Assembly: GCF_900198625.1 (NCBI RefSeq) | Contig: NZ_FZPK01000003.1 | Location: 59,477-123,476, forward strand | Direction: 5' to 3' | Source: Helicobacter rappini | GTDB lineage: Bacteria; Campylobacterota; Campylobacteria; Campylobacterales; Helicobacteraceae | DNA: 64,000 nucleotides | Shown here: positions 49,511 through 63,655 of the stretch, piece after piece | Layout: each line of letters begins with the position of its first letter | How positions within the stretch are numbered: the stretch's first letter is position 1 | Made by a program: the position numbers and the translations under genes | Notes under the pieces: model-generated | What the model was told of the DNA's origin: nothing | Seen by the model: the letters and a program-made list of their open reading frames with translations, nothing else | Databases searched by the model: none

Positions 49511-49936
49511 TTAAATATGTTTAATCTTTGCAGCAAGTAAAGATTCTATATCACCTATATTTGCACGCAATTCATTTTTCATAGAATCCTTGCTTTCCTG
49601 CAATTTTGCCATGAAAGCATCCATTTTCTCTCGGTTTTCATTTTGCATACGCTCTATTTTTGCACCTGCACTCTTTTTCGCCTCTTCAACTTGCTCTTCC
49701 TTAGCTGTAAAAGCCTGTGTCTTCGCATGAGATAAAATCTCATGAATCTCGTTTTCTATGCGTTGAAGTTCATTATCTTCACGCGTTACAATCTCTAAAT
49801 CACTTGTAACTTTCTGTTCTCTTTGGTCCATATAGGCAAAAAGTGGCTGGAATACAAACTTATTGAGCATAAACATTGTAACCATAAACACTATAAACAC
49901 GACAAGCATGACCTGTGGATTTGGCATAATCTCCAT
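49511..49936 (-). CDS. atpF': ATP synthase Fo subunit b' (second b-type subunit)
   Basis: Second peripheral-stalk chain, as in other Campylobacterota. 141 residues: one TM (MLVVFIVFMVTMFMLNKFVF, ~9-28) and a coiled coil with many Glu/Lys. The start MEIMPNPQ has AAGGGA 5 nt upstream; the internal MPNPQ start is also possible. First gene of the operon, 23 bp before atpF. Confidence 0.95.
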   Translation of the reverse strand: MEIMPNPQVMLVVFIVFMVTMFMLNKFVFQPLFAYMDQREQKVTSDLEIVTREDNELQRIENEIHEILSHAKTQAFTAKEEQVEEAKKSAGAKIERMQNENREKMDAFMAKLQESKDSMKNELRANIGDIESLLAAKIKHI

Positions 49937-49974
49937 ATTTTTCCCTTTTTACTTGTTTGCTTGGCAACTTTGCG

Positions 49975-50009
49975 ATTATATTTTAAAAAACTAAGTCGCT
50001 ATTGTAGCA
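49975..50009 (-). promoter_or_regulatory. Candidate promoter(s) of the atp operon
   Basis: On the minus strand an extended -10 TGCTACAAT (50001-50009) lies ~65 bp before atpF', and a second TATAAT (49975-49980) lies ~40 bp before it. Either fits Helicobacter promoter style; which one is used cannot be told from sequence. Confidence 0.5.
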
Positions 50010-50343
50010 AATTTCTAGCTAAGTTACAATACTAAAAGCTTAAAAAACGCATAATTTGAAAATAAAATTGCAAAAAATTGTAAGTTTAGGGTATAAAATA
50101 AACAAAATTTATACTTATATGGAATCCATAAAGAAGTGCGAATAATATCTTATGGAATCTGGAATCGCATGTATTAAGCCATGCTTGTAATATTAGAATC
50201 TTATTATGTTGAGGGCTAAATAAAAACCTTTTTTAAGTCTCTGCTAAAAGTTTTGCTATGCTACTATGCCTAGCATTATATAATTACTGAAATCTAGGCT
50301 CCAAATTACTAGCAATCGCTCAATCGCTTCAAACAAACATGCT
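50010..50343. other. Non-coding gap between atp operon and uvrD
   Basis: No open frame, RNA gene or strong hairpin is recognised. It contains several AGAATC/GGAATC words and the trailing end of uvrD transcription. Confidence 0.5.
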
Positions 50344-52479
50344 TTATGCTTTTGTGAGAAAAGATATAACGATATTTCTCTTTGTGCCGCCAAAATTTAC
50401 CATAGCAGTTGAGTTATCGCCTAGCCCCCTTACAGATTCTATCCTGCCAAAGCCAAAGATTTTATGCTGGACACAATCGCCGCGTTTTAGCCCCGCTACA
50501 CATTTATCACTTTCTTCATCTCTTAATCTTGCATTTTGCTTTGATACCACACCAGATTCTACTAAAAATTGTGATGGCTCAAACTCTCTATATCTGCCAT
50601 GATGCATTCTCTTTTTTGCATAGCTTAGTGTAAGCGTATCTTTTGCGCGGGTAAAAGCCACATAGGCAAGTCGTCGTTCTTCATCGAGATTCTGTGTGTT
50701 TTTATCAACAGAATCTATACTCATTTCATAAAAGTTCATTAATGGAAATAAGCCTTGCTCCATACCGATAACAAATACATGTTTAAATTCTAATCCTTTA
50801 CTATTATGCACACTCATGCAAAGCACATGATTAGAATCTTCTATATCGCTACTAGAGCTTAATGCTATATCATTGAGAAATGCTTGTATTATCTCTTCAT
50901 TACTAGCGTAATCCCCGCCCCTCTCACATTCTATAAAATCTAGCAAAGTCGCAAATAACTCGTCCATATTTTTCCTGCGATCTTCATTGCTTTCAGAATC
51001 TTTTGTTGGTATATCATCTGCATAGAGTTTTATTTTGGTTTTAAAAAAATGCGGTATTTCGCTTGGATTAAGTTGTAAGCATTCTCTTAAAGATTCTATT
51101 AATGTAAAAAACTCGCTTAGCTTTGCATGGCATTTAAGTGAAGATAATCCCCCTTGTTTCCATGCGGCATATATGCTTGTGTAGTGCATACTTGCGGCTA
51201 CTATGTCTCCAAATGTCTTTTCGCCGATACTTCTCTTTGGTTGATTGATAATTCGCTCAAGTGAAAAGTTATCATCAAGGTTTAGGGCTAAACGCAAATA
51301 AGCAAGCACATCTTTAATCTCTTGTCTATCATAAAATCGTATAACGCCTACCATTTTGAATGATATCTTAGTGCGATTAAAGCATTCTTCTACATGTCTT
51401 GCAAATGTGTTTAAGCGGAATAATATCGCAATGTCATTATAGCTCTCGCCTTGTGCTATGAGTGTCTGTATAGATTCTATAATCTGTTTCATCTCGGCTT
51501 TGTCATCATGGCTTTTTATATATTGGACTTTTTTGCCATTATGCCTTGTTGCTTTTAGAATCTTATCATATCGTGTTGTGTTGTGTGATATAAGATTATT
51601 TGCGATTGTTAGAATCTCTTCTGTGCTGCGATAGTTTTGCTCTAGCTTTACTATCTTCGTATTTTCAAATTGGGCATCAAAGTCTAGGATATTTTCGATA
51701 TTTGCACCACGCCAACTATAAATACTTTGGTCATCATCGCCTACTACACAAAGATTCTCATGTGTGGCACATAGAAGTTTTAAAAGACTTGCTTGCAGGT
51801 TGTTTGTATCTTGATATTCATCTACCATGATATATTGATATTTATTGCTTATTTGTGTGCGTAAAGTTTCATTTTCATATAAGATTCTATAAGGTAAGAG
51901 TAATAAGTCATCAAAATCTACAAGGTTATTTGCGTAAAGATAGTCTTCATATTTTTGATAAATCATTGCGACTTGTGCATCTATCATGCTTGGACTTTGC
52001 TTTGCAATATCTGGCAATATCGCATTATTTTTATAATCAGATATAGCACTTGAGAGTGTTGCAGGGGTTAATTCCTTTGCGATATTTTTGCTATTTTTCT
52101 TTATATTTCGTATTATCTTTCGCTTATCATCTTCATCTATGACATTAAACATAGAATTACGTGAAAGTAAATGAATGTAGCGTTGTAAGAAAAGCAATCC
52201 AAATTTATGAAAGGTGCAAAGCAAGGGGGTATTTATCATAGGAATACTCATTGATTCTATAAGCTTTAATGCTCTCTCTCGCATTTCTCTTGCGGCTTTA
52301 TTTGTGAATGTTAATGTTAATGTGTTTTGTGCGGGGATACCTATACTTAAGAGATAGGCAAGTCTTGTTGTTAGCGTTTTGGTTTTGCCGCTTCCAGCCC
52401 CAGCAAGTATAAGCAAGGCATTATCTACATGGATGGCGGCTTCTTTCTGTGCGGCATTGAGTGATTCTAAAATATCCAT
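50344..52479 (-). CDS. uvrD: UvrD/PcrA-type superfamily I DNA helicase
   Basis: 3'-5' helicase for nucleotide-excision repair and replication-fork processing. 711 residues. Motif I is LLILAGAGSGKTKTLTTRLA, motif Ia LTFTNKAAREMRER, motif II VDEYQDTNNLQ, motif III GDDDQSIYSWRGA, motif IV LEQNYRS, motif V VHNSKGLEFKHVFVIGMEQG and motif VI YVAFTRAKDTLTLSYA. The C-terminus has a Tudor-like tail (VQHKIFGFGRIESVRGLGDN). SD AAGGAA before the ATG. Confidence 0.96.
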   Translation of the reverse strand: MDILESLNAAQKEAAIHVDNALLILAGAGSGKTKTLTTRLAYLLSIGIPAQNTLTLTFTNKAAREMRERALKLIESMSIPMINTPLLCTFHKFGLLFLQRYIHLLSRNSMFNVIDEDDKRKIIRNIKKNSKNIAKELTPATLSSAISDYKNNAILPDIAKQSPSMIDAQVAMIYQKYEDYLYANNLVDFDDLLLLPYRILYENETLRTQISNKYQYIMVDEYQDTNNLQASLLKLLCATHENLCVVGDDDQSIYSWRGANIENILDFDAQFENTKIVKLEQNYRSTEEILTIANNLISHNTTRYDKILKATRHNGKKVQYIKSHDDKAEMKQIIESIQTLIAQGESYNDIAILFRLNTFARHVEECFNRTKISFKMVGVIRFYDRQEIKDVLAYLRLALNLDDNFSLERIINQPKRSIGEKTFGDIVAASMHYTSIYAAWKQGGLSSLKCHAKLSEFFTLIESLRECLQLNPSEIPHFFKTKIKLYADDIPTKDSESNEDRRKNMDELFATLLDFIECERGGDYASNEEIIQAFLNDIALSSSSDIEDSNHVLCMSVHNSKGLEFKHVFVIGMEQGLFPLMNFYEMSIDSVDKNTQNLDEERRLAYVAFTRAKDTLTLSYAKKRMHHGRYREFEPSQFLVESGVVSKQNARLRDEESDKCVAGLKRGDCVQHKIFGFGRIESVRGLGDNSTAMVNFGGTKRNIVISFLTKA

Positions 52480-52745
52480 AATTATTCCTTATTTTTATTT
52501 GATTTGTGTTTGCATGATTCTGAATGTAATTATAGACTATATTATAAGTGTTAGGGATATTGTTTTGCTGTATTGCTTTTTGTTTGTGTAAAAGCATGTT
52601 GTTGCTATCACCTATATCTAATACAATGTAATTTTAATTTACATGATAGTCATTAGAATTGCCTTAAAAAATCCCCCCTAAAAAACAAACTCTAAAAAAA
52701 TCAAAAACTTTTTTAAATTTAAGCTTTATTTAAGCTTTATTAGCA

Positions 52746-52751
52746 TATAAT
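52746..52751 (+). promoter_or_regulatory. rRNA operon promoter -10
   Basis: TATAAT preceded by phased T-rich repeats (AAGCTTTATTTAAGCTTTAT), typical of a strong Helicobacter sigma-80 promoter. Transcription would start at ~52758, ~690 nt before 16S. Confidence 0.6.
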
Positions 52752-52964
52752 TCTGTTTCTCAAGTTTGCAGAAAGCAAATTAAAGATTTACAAGATGTAA
52801 ATATACCGAATATTATAGCATTTTTTCATTAAAATCAGTAATATTTTTATCAAACTCTTTTTGTCCTTTTAGATTTTAGAGTTTTTATATTTTGTTTCAC
52901 TTTTTTGTGTTTTTGTTAATACTTGCGTTATTTGACTTTGGAAATTTTGATATTTTTAAAGCAA

Positions 52965-52976
52965 TGATCTTTGACA
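52965..52976 (+). promoter_or_regulatory. boxA-like rRNA antitermination site
   Basis: TGATCTTTGACA closely matches the rrn boxA consensus (TGCTCTTTGACA-type) and sits in the leader between promoter and 16S. It would load NusB-S10, with NusG and NusA; rpsJ and nusG are both in this window. Confidence 0.6.
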
Positions 52977-53447
52977 ACTAAGCAAGATTTGATTGTGATA
53001 TTGTAGCTAGATTGTTTAAAGTTAATATCTTAGTTTTGTAAAATTATTGTGAAATTTGAATATTGCTTTTTACTATGTTTTAAATGCTTCAATTTTATTT
53101 TAACAACCAAGTCTTTAAATTGTTAATCTATACAACTCGACTATAACTGATTTATTATGTTTTGCTTTAGTCTTTGTAAGAGAGTAGTGCAGGGCATAGT
53201 AAGTTTTAGTCTTTGTGAAACATTTTAGAGATTAGGACAAATTCTTTAAATAATAATCTTTAATGTTATGGCATTTTGTATGTAACTTATGTTAAATATG
53301 AAATGTTGTTTGATATTGAGATTATTTGTGAAGATTCTAACTGATATATTTTAAGCTATATGTTTATTGTGTATTTTGTTGGGTTTTCATTATTATGGAG
53401 AGTTTGCAATCATTATTTATTTTTGATTCAAACTTCCATATTTAATA
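52977..53447 (+). other. rRNA leader region
   Basis: AT-rich transcribed leader with no ORF. It contains a second copy of the first 14 nt region of 16S (TTATGGAGAGTTTG) at 53393-53406, 56 nt upstream of the real one. Confidence 0.55.
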
Positions 53448-54948
<1,501 letters not shown>

Positions 54949-55188
54949 AGAGATATGTTAAGATATTTGTTTATCTTAATCATTATGAAGTTGTTTAGAT
55001 ATAGTTGCTATATGACATGAATTATAAGTTTTTGTAATCGAGTGTTGTATATGTGTAATAGTTTAGCTATGATATTGCATCTTGCTTAGTTTTCAGAGAT
55101 TATTTGCGTATTTTATAAATATTAAATATTGAAATCGAATTTATGTCGTATTTTGCTATTGCTTTTAACTAGCTTTCTCTTTAGTAAA

Positions 55189-55265
<77 letters not shown>

Positions 55266-55354
55266 TAAATTATTCTTTTTAATGCTTTGTAGAGTGTTAG
55301 AAAATAACTAAAGTTGAATATGGAAACTAGATCTAGTTTTACTATCATCGTTAG

Positions 55355-55430
55355 GGGGAATTAGCTCAGCTGGGAGAGCGCCTGCTTTGCACGCAGGAGG
55401 TCAGCGGTTCGATCCCGCTATTCTCCACCA
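55355..55430 (+). tRNA. tRNA-Ala(UGC)
   Basis: 76 nt with encoded CCA. Acceptor GGGGAAT/ATTCTCC with one G-U pair; anticodon TGC in CCTGCTTTGCACGCAGG; T-arm GCGGTTCGATCCCGC. The Ile-Ala spacer pair is the classical arrangement. Confidence 0.97.
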
Positions 55431-55601
55431 TTTTGAGAATAGTCTCTAGGTATGCTATGTAGATGGGTAATGCAATAATATGATTTAAAAGAGAGTATAT
55501 AAGTTTATTATAAATAATATAAAAAATGATTTGATATGTTGAATACACATAGCATAGGTTTTAATTACGTGAAGCTTATAGATATGTGTAAGAGGTATGT
55601 G

Positions 55602-55658
55602 AAGTCTAATGCAAGGTTTTAGTCTTTCTTTATCTGGAGAAAACTTTGCATTAGACTT
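55602..55658 (+). other. Long hairpin in the tRNA-Ala-23S spacer
   Basis: AAGTCTAATGCAAGGTTTT (55602-55620) pairs with AAAACTTTGCATTAGACTT (55640-55658) over 19 bp with one G-U, around a 19-nt loop. It is separate from the 23S processing stem and could be an RNase III site, or a structure that protects the tRNA part of the precursor. Confidence 0.55.
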
Positions 55659-55763
55659 TAGTCTAAATGTTATTTGAAATTTTATTGTTAATAGCCTAAA
55701 TAGTAATTAACTACAATTACGCGACATACTTGTCTTATTGGGGCAGAGTTTGATAAAAAAACT

Positions 55764-55789
55764 CTTGCATTCAATAAGGCAGTATCCTT
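55764..55789 (+). other. 23S processing stem, left arm
   Basis: CTTGCATTCAATAAGGCAGT and the next 6 nt pair with the segment 58679-58705 just past 23S, forming the long pre-23S stem expected to be cut by RNase III. Confidence 0.7.
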
Positions 55790-55794
55790 AGAAG

Positions 55795-58674
<2,880 letters not shown>

Positions 58675-58678
58675 ATAT

Positions 58679-58705
58679 AAGGATTACTGCCTTATTGAGT
58701 GCAAG
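58679..58705 (+). other. 23S processing stem, right arm
   Basis: AAGGATTACTGCCTTATTGA and the following GTGCAAG complement 55764-55789 with few mismatches. Confidence 0.7.
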
Positions 58706-59200
58706 ATTCTAAAAGCTTTTACAGAATCTGCTTTCATAAGAGAGAAGTAAGAAGTGTAATTGATATAGTTAGTTACTAGAAAAAGACAAATAACATTTGG
58801 GCTTTTATAGATAACATAGATTCTAATAATGCAGATTCTATGACATATCAAAGGCTATTAACACCATTACCCTATAAGGAAAATGGAAATAAGGACAAAA
58901 GTAAAAAGCAAAACGAGATAAGTGAAAGTAATATAGGTTAGCTTTTATAGAATCTAGTGATTATGGGTTAGATTCTAGTTTGAGAGTTTGACTTGGTATT
59001 TCTTTCTTTTTTTGTTTGTTTCTATGAAGTTTTGACTTTGATTGAGATTAATTAAAAAGATAGGCTTAAGACAGATTCAAACATAAAAACAAACATAGCA
59101 TAGAGCTTGGAGCTTGTGTAAGTTTTTAGGGCTATCAAGTTTTATTTTTTTAAATTGTAGAGATTTAGCTTATTAATCAATTTGTCTTTATTTCCCTTTT
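58706..59200. other. Spacer between 23S and 5S
   Basis: No tRNA, ORF or strong hairpin recognised. AT-rich with several AGATTCT/AGAATCT words. Unusually long for a 23S-5S spacer. Confidence 0.5.
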
Positions 59201-59316
59201 CCTTGTGTCTATAGAGAGAAGGCAACACCCAGCTCCATTCCGAACCTGGCAGTTAAGCTTCTCTTCGCCGATGATACTGCACCTTTCAGGTGTGGGAATG
59301 TAGGTCGATGCAGGGA
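59201..59316 (+). rRNA. rrf: 5S ribosomal RNA
   Basis: About 116 nt. Stem I is CCTTGTGTC (59201) pairing with GATGCAGGG (to 59315). The core AACACCCAGCTCCATTCCGA and GAACCTGGCAGTTAAGCTTC is typical. Flanking TTTCCC (59191-59196) and GGGAAA (59319-59324) form an outer processing stem. Exact ends uncertain by 1-3 nt. Confidence 0.95.
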
Positions 59317-59442
59317 TAGGGAAATTTTAAATTCTTCTTATAATTATTTTTTTAGCTACTTTTTTATTTTTTGATTTTTTTGTTGTTGTATTTGCCTTTC
59401 AATGTATTTGTAATAAAATGATAGAATTAATAGGGTAGGTTT

Positions 59443-60057
59443 ATGGGGATTTTCCTAAAAGGTTTTCTTTTATCTCTTTCGCTTATTGTTGCTATTGGGG
59501 CACAAAACGCTTTTATTATTAAGCAGGGCATAACTCGTAATTATGTTTTTGTGGTGAGTGGAATCTGCTTTATCTGCGATGTGATTCTAATGGGACTTGG
59601 GATTTTTGGGGTAGGGGAGTTTTTAGCGAAAAATAAAGTTTTAAACTTGCTTATCGCATCTGCTGGGATTTTATTTGTTGTGTATTATGGCTTTATTTCT
59701 TTAAAATCCGCATTTTTTCAAGATTACACTTTACAACTCTCAACCTCTAATCCCCTATCACTTAAAAAGACGACATTATTAGCCTTAGCGGTTACACTTT
59801 TAAACCCTCATGTATATTTAGACACGGTGTTTGTGATAGGTGCTAGCGCATTAACTTTTAGCTTTGAAGAGAAAATTATATTTGCATATGGTGGGCTTAG
59901 TGCATCATTTTTATGGTTTTTTGGTTTGGGATATGGTGCTTTGAAGTTAAGCAAAGTGCTTATTAAAATAGCCAAAATCATAGATATTTTTGTGGCAATT
60001 ATAATGTTTGTGATAGCTTTTTCACTTATTCGTTATATTTTTAGCTTCTTTTCTTAA
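59443..60057 (+). CDS. LysE/ArgO-family amino-acid exporter
   Basis: 204 residues, inner-membrane, six predicted TMs. Family signatures: the N-terminal FLKGFLLSLSLIVAIGAQNA with the GAQNAF motif, and LLNPHVYLDTVFVIG in the middle. Most like ArgO/LysE exporters of basic amino acids; the exact substrate is not readable. Weak SD (AGGGTAGG). It stands alone between 5S rRNA and the convergent ftsY. Confidence 0.88.
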   Translation: MGIFLKGFLLSLSLIVAIGAQNAFIIKQGITRNYVFVVSGICFICDVILMGLGIFGVGEFLAKNKVLNLLIASAGILFVVYYGFISLKSAFFQDYTLQLSTSNPLSLKKTTLLALAVTLLNPHVYLDTVFVIGASALTFSFEEKIIFAYGGLSASFLWFFGLGYGALKLSKVLIKIAKIIDIFVAIIMFVIAFSLIRYIFSFFS

Positions 60058-60115
60058 TTAAATGTTATGTTGCATTAACACGATGTTTTAACCATAAAAG
60101 TAAAAAGTATAGAAT

Positions 60116-60988
60116 CTACTTCTCAAAAATAGAATCTAAAAGTCCATTGATAAAATCTTTTTCTTCAAATGCGATGAGTTCATCAGCCTTTTCACCAACA
60201 CCCAAAAATAGAATGGGCAGTTTAAACTCATGAATAATGCTTAAAATCGCACCGCCCTTGCTTGTGCCATCCATTTTTGTGATGATAATGCCATCAAGTC
60301 CTAAGGCTTCATGGAAGATTCTGGCTTGTTCTATACTTGAGCTACCTTGTGTGCCATCTAGCACTAAAATCTTATGAAAAGGCTTGTTTTCCAAAGCCTT
60401 GCTGCATGTTTTTGAGATTTTTATAAGCTCATTTTTAAGATTTGTTTGATTGGGTAGTCGCCCTGCTGTATCGATAATAGCATAATCCATATTCCGTGCT
60501 TTTGCGGCATTAATCGTATCAAATGCAAGCGCACTGGGATCATGAGCGTGTTTTGTGGTAACAATCTCTACGCCAATTTTCTCACTCCATAACTGCAACT
60601 GCTCGATGGCTGCCGCACGAAATGTATCCCCTGCACCAAGTATTACCTTCTTGTTATTATCCTTAAATCTTTTTGCAAGTTTTGCTATTGTCGTGGTTTT
60701 CCCCGCACCATTTACACCAAACACAAGATAGACGATAGGACTTTCTTCTATCTCTTGGAATCTAATCTTATCATAATAGCTTTCCCCGCGAAAAAATCTC
60801 TCAATAGCAACACGCAAGGCATCTCTACTGACATTTTCATCGAGATTATCTAGCATTTTTTCAATGATTTCGTAGTTAATATCTGATTCTATTAGAATCT
60901 CTTCTAGCATACTTTTTTCTATCTTTTGTTGTTTTTGTCCCAAAAATCGTGCTATATTTTCTGAAGTTTTCCTAAAAAATGAAAACAT
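60116..60988 (-). CDS. ftsY: Signal recognition particle receptor FtsY
   Basis: SRP receptor GTPase for co-translational targeting to the inner membrane. 290 residues, lacking the long acidic A domain of E. coli, as usual in Helicobacter. A short amphipathic N-terminus ([17 protein letters not shown]) precedes the N domain. G domain: P-loop [18 protein letters not shown] (91-), [11 protein letters not shown] (121-), DTAGR (173-177) and [21 protein letters not shown]. The lipoprotein gene upstream is 20 bp away on the same strand. Confidence 0.98.
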   Translation of the reverse strand: MFSFFRKTSENIARFLGQKQQKIEKSMLEEILIESDINYEIIEKMLDNLDENVSRDALRVAIERFFRGESYYDKIRFQEIEESPIVYLVFGVNGAGKTTTIAKLAKRFKDNNKKVILGAGDTFRAAAIEQLQLWSEKIGVEIVTTKHAHDPSALAFDTINAAKARNMDYAIIDTAGRLPNQTNLKNELIKISKTCSKALENKPFHKILVLDGTQGSSSIEQARIFHEALGLDGIIITKMDGTSKGGAILSIIHEFKLPILFLGVGEKADELIAFEEKDFINGLLDSIFEK

Positions 60989-61008
60989 GTTTATTCCTTG
61001 TCTTAGAG

Positions 61009-61749
61009 CTATTTAGATTGTAGAGATTCTGTGCTGCTTGGAGCGCTTTGACTTAGTGTATTATTTGGTGTCTTTTCTGTCGTGCTAGAATCTAGCTTGT
61101 TAGAATCTATTTTATTGTCTTGTGTTAAAAGATCTGTTATCATTTGTTCAAATATCTCTTCTAGCACCGCCCCCTCAATGCTTTGTATGATATTATTGTG
61201 AGTGTCTTGTAGTATAAATAATGGTGCTTGATAGTCTCTAATCTCAATATTCAATGTGCGTTTTAGAGAATCTAGAAATAAATCAAGCTTATTATTTGTA
61301 TCCACAAGATTCACTAAATTTTGACTAAGTGTAATTGGAAAATCTCTGTAACTATTAGCATGTATTGCCTGCTTGCTTAAAATAAATACCTGCAAATTTT
61401 TTGAACGATGCAATAAATTGTTAATATGGATAAAAGTTGGCATACACATACTGCAGTCTTTTGGGAAAAAAGCAAATAATTTAACTGCATTGCTAGATAG
61501 CATACTTTGCTTATTTGTCGTGTTTGTAATATGTAGCTGTATTTTGTTATTGATATGTTGCAATGAAATCTTTGCAGTTGTGCTGTTGCTTATATTTGTG
61601 AAATCATAAGATTCTGTTTTGCTATCACTTGTCTTGTTATCATCAGTATCACTGCAACCAAACAAAGCTATAAGTAAGCCAAAGCATAAAACAAAAAGAT
61701 ATGTGCTAGATGATTTTGCATATAGTAAAGTATGTGTAAATTCTCGCAT
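61009..61749 (-). CDS. Thioredoxin-fold lipoprotein
   Basis: 246 residues. Signal peptide with lipobox LFGC (Cys32), so probably anchored to a membrane facing the periplasm. A thioredoxin-like segment follows: [20 protein letters not shown] with CSMC at 99-102, then [20 protein letters not shown], which contains the cis-Pro-type PLFIL strand. A Ser/Asn-rich tail closes the protein. SD GAGGAAA. It may be a TlpA/HP-type periplasmic thiol oxidoreductase; partner unknown. Directly upstream of ftsY in the same operon. Confidence 0.7.
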   Translation of the reverse strand: MREFTHTLLYAKSSSTYLFVLCFGLLIALFGCSDTDDNKTSDSKTESYDFTNISNSTTAKISLQHINNKIQLHITNTTNKQSMLSSNAVKLFAFFPKDCSMCMPTFIHINNLLHRSKNLQVFILSKQAIHANSYRDFPITLSQNLVNLVDTNNKLDLFLDSLKRTLNIEIRDYQAPLFILQDTHNNIIQSIEGAVLEEIFEQMITDLLTQDNKIDSNKLDSSTTEKTPNNTLSQSAPSSTESLQSK

Positions 61750-61846
61750 ATTTCCTCATTGACAGGTTTTAGATTCTAAAAATTAAATGTGAATTATAGT
61801 TAAAATAGGCATTTAGCTATAATTATGGAGTGATAAAATCAAGTCC

Positions 61847-62368
61847 TTAAGGCATATCTTTAAAAAGATTCTTTAACGCTATCAAAACATTTTCTTCTAC
61901 TAAGTCATTTATGTCTTTTTCTGTAATCTCCGATTTACTGCCTAAGTCAGCAATTTGAGAAGATTTTAGATTAAGCTTTGCATTTTGTGTGCTTGTAAGT
62001 GTTGTCAAGCCGCCTTGGTCTGTTGGTATAAGCATAATTGCATGTATGGTAATATCAAAGCTATTATCATGCTTGTCCTGTATAAAACCACTTTCTGTCT
62101 GCAATGTCTTTTTTGCTTCTAGCTTGATACGCAAGTTTGCATTGCTATCACTAGATTTTTTAAAGCAACTTTTTGTTAAAGCCTTTTTTGCAGTCTTTTC
62201 AATCGCTTCTGCCATATCACCCTCTACTTCAAAAGTAGCACTAGCAAAAGTTTTAAAGACTTCGCATTGTGCGATATTCTTTTGTTCTACTTCGGCTTTT
62301 TTGGCACAACCACTATTAAGCATGATGGCTGCTAATGCAATACCTAAGATTTTTATTTTAAAAGACAT
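61847..62368 (-). CDS. Hypothetical lipoprotein
   Basis: 173 residues. Signal peptide MSFKIKILGIALAAIMLNSG with lipobox LNSGC (Cys21). The mature part has AEAIEKTAKKALTKSCFKK, alternating strands (NLRIKLEAKKTLQTES) and a C-terminal helix (DINDLVEENVLIALKNLF). SD AAGGAGAA. Family not recognised; Helicobacter-type conserved lipoprotein is likely. 97 bp upstream of the thioredoxin-fold lipoprotein gene. Confidence 0.75.
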   Translation of the reverse strand: MSFKIKILGIALAAIMLNSGCAKKAEVEQKNIAQCEVFKTFASATFEVEGDMAEAIEKTAKKALTKSCFKKSSDSNANLRIKLEAKKTLQTESGFIQDKHDNSFDITIHAIMLIPTDQGGLTTLTSTQNAKLNLKSSQIADLGSKSEITEKDINDLVEENVLIALKNLFKDMP

Positions 62369-62438
62369 TGTATTCTCCTTGCAAGTTTTTGACTAAACTA
62401 AATAGATTCTATAAAGCAGATATTCTACAATAATTTGC

Positions 62439-62444
62439 TATAAT
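62439..62444 (+). promoter_or_regulatory. -10 element of luxS
   Basis: TATAAT within TTTGCTATAATATGCG, 35 nt before the luxS ATG; an extended TGC precedes it. It would drive luxS-queF. Confidence 0.65.
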
Positions 62445-62478
62445 ATGCGTTAATTTTTTATATTTTTAAGGAGCATTT

Positions 62479-62979
62479 ATGCCATTACTTGATAGTTTTA
62501 AAGTCGATCACACAATTATGCCTGCCCCAGCTGTCCGTCTTGCAAAAAGCATGGAAACACCAAAAGGCGATAAGATTTCTGTATATGATTTGCGTTTTTG
62601 TAAGCCGAATATAGAGATATTAGATGAAAAAGGTATACATACGCTAGAGCATTTATTTGCAGGTTTTATGCGAGATCATCTCAATGGCAAAAATACAGAA
62701 ATCATTGATATTTCTCCTATGGGTTGTAGGACTGGATTCTATATGAGCGTGATTGGCACACCTAGCGAATATGAGGTAAAAGAGGCGTGGGAAGCAAGTA
62801 TGCGTGATATTTTGCGTTTAACAAGTGAGGAGCAGATCCCAGAATTAAACATCTATCAATGCGGCACAGCAAAAATGCACTCTCTTCATAACGCACAAAA
62901 GATAGCACAAGATATGCTTGATAAGGGTATTGGCGTAATGGATACGCAAAAACTTTTGTTGAAAGAATTTTGTCAGTAA
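62479..62979 (+). CDS. luxS: S-ribosylhomocysteine lyase LuxS
   Basis: Cleaves S-ribosylhomocysteine to homocysteine and the AI-2 precursor. 166 residues. The metal site is HTLEH (His54, His58) with Cys128 in [10 protein letters not shown]; the catalytic Cys83 lies in [17 protein letters not shown]. queF begins 25 bp later on the same strand. In Helicobacter LuxS acts in Cys biosynthesis and in AI-2 chemorepulsion. Confidence 0.98.
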   Translation: MPLLDSFKVDHTIMPAPAVRLAKSMETPKGDKISVYDLRFCKPNIEILDEKGIHTLEHLFAGFMRDHLNGKNTEIIDISPMGCRTGFYMSVIGTPSEYEVKEAWEASMRDILRLTSEEQIPELNIYQCGTAKMHSLHNAQKIAQDMLDKGIGVMDTQKLLLKEFCQ

Positions 62980-63004
62980 TGTGGAATCTAAACTAGGAAA
63001 AAGT

Positions 63005-63490
63005 ATGGCAAAGCAAAAACAATATGATTTAAAGCAATTAGGCAAAGAGACGACATATATTTTCAGCTATGATCCAAATGTCTTAGAATCTGTGCCAAAC
63101 CCACATCCACAAAGGGATTATTTTATTAAGTTTAACTGCCCAGAATTTACTTCACTCTGCCCCATCACAGGACAGCCGGACTTTGCTACTCTATACATTA
63201 GCTATATAGCCGACAAACTTATTGTAGAATCAAAATCGCTTAAATTATATCTATTTAGCTTCCGCAATCATGGCGGTTTCCATGAAGATTGTGTAAATAC
63301 AATCGCAGATGATTTAATCAATCTTTTATCGCCTAGATATCTTGAAGTTTGGGGTAAATTTACACCAAGGGGTGGATTAAGCATAGATCCTTATGTAAAT
63401 TATGGGAAAGAAAAAAGTGTGTATGCAAAAATGGCAAAAAAGCGTTTATGGTTGCATGATTTATATCCCGAAACAATTACAAATCGCTAG
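63005..63490 (+). CDS. queF: NADPH-dependent 7-cyano-7-deazaguanine reductase QueF
   Basis: Reduces preQ0 to preQ1 in queuosine tRNA modification. With start [13 protein letters not shown] (161 residues, unimodular type) TAGGA is 6 nt upstream; an earlier GTG just after luxS is rejected. Cys52 in [11 protein letters not shown] forms the thioimide and Asp59 is the acid. [19 protein letters not shown] and [15 protein letters not shown] complete the signature. Confidence 0.97.
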   Translation: MAKQKQYDLKQLGKETTYIFSYDPNVLESVPNPHPQRDYFIKFNCPEFTSLCPITGQPDFATLYISYIADKLIVESKSLKLYLFSFRNHGGFHEDCVNTIADDLINLLSPRYLEVWGKFTPRGGLSIDPYVNYGKEKSVYAKMAKKRLWLHDLYPETITNR

Positions 63491-63603
63491 ATTTTATGCT
63501 AAATGACATTTATATGTGTGGATAACAAGGCTAAGATTGCATGATTTACACATTGAGATTTTTGTGTGTATGTTTGCAGGCTTGATATTATGTTAATTTA
63601 TGC

Positions 63604-63609
63604 TATAAT
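63604..63609 (+). promoter_or_regulatory. -10 element of the TupA-like gene
   Basis: TATAAT in TATGCTATAATACCCC, 46 nt before the ATG at 63656. Confidence 0.6.
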
Positions 63610-63655
63610 ACCCCACACTTCACAAAAAACCACAAATTAACACAAAAGGATACAC

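Noticed and set aside
52643..52660. Second Fur-like site (ATGATAGTCATTAG)
   Set aside because: Weaker match, and its placement between uvrD and the rrn promoter gives no sensible target.
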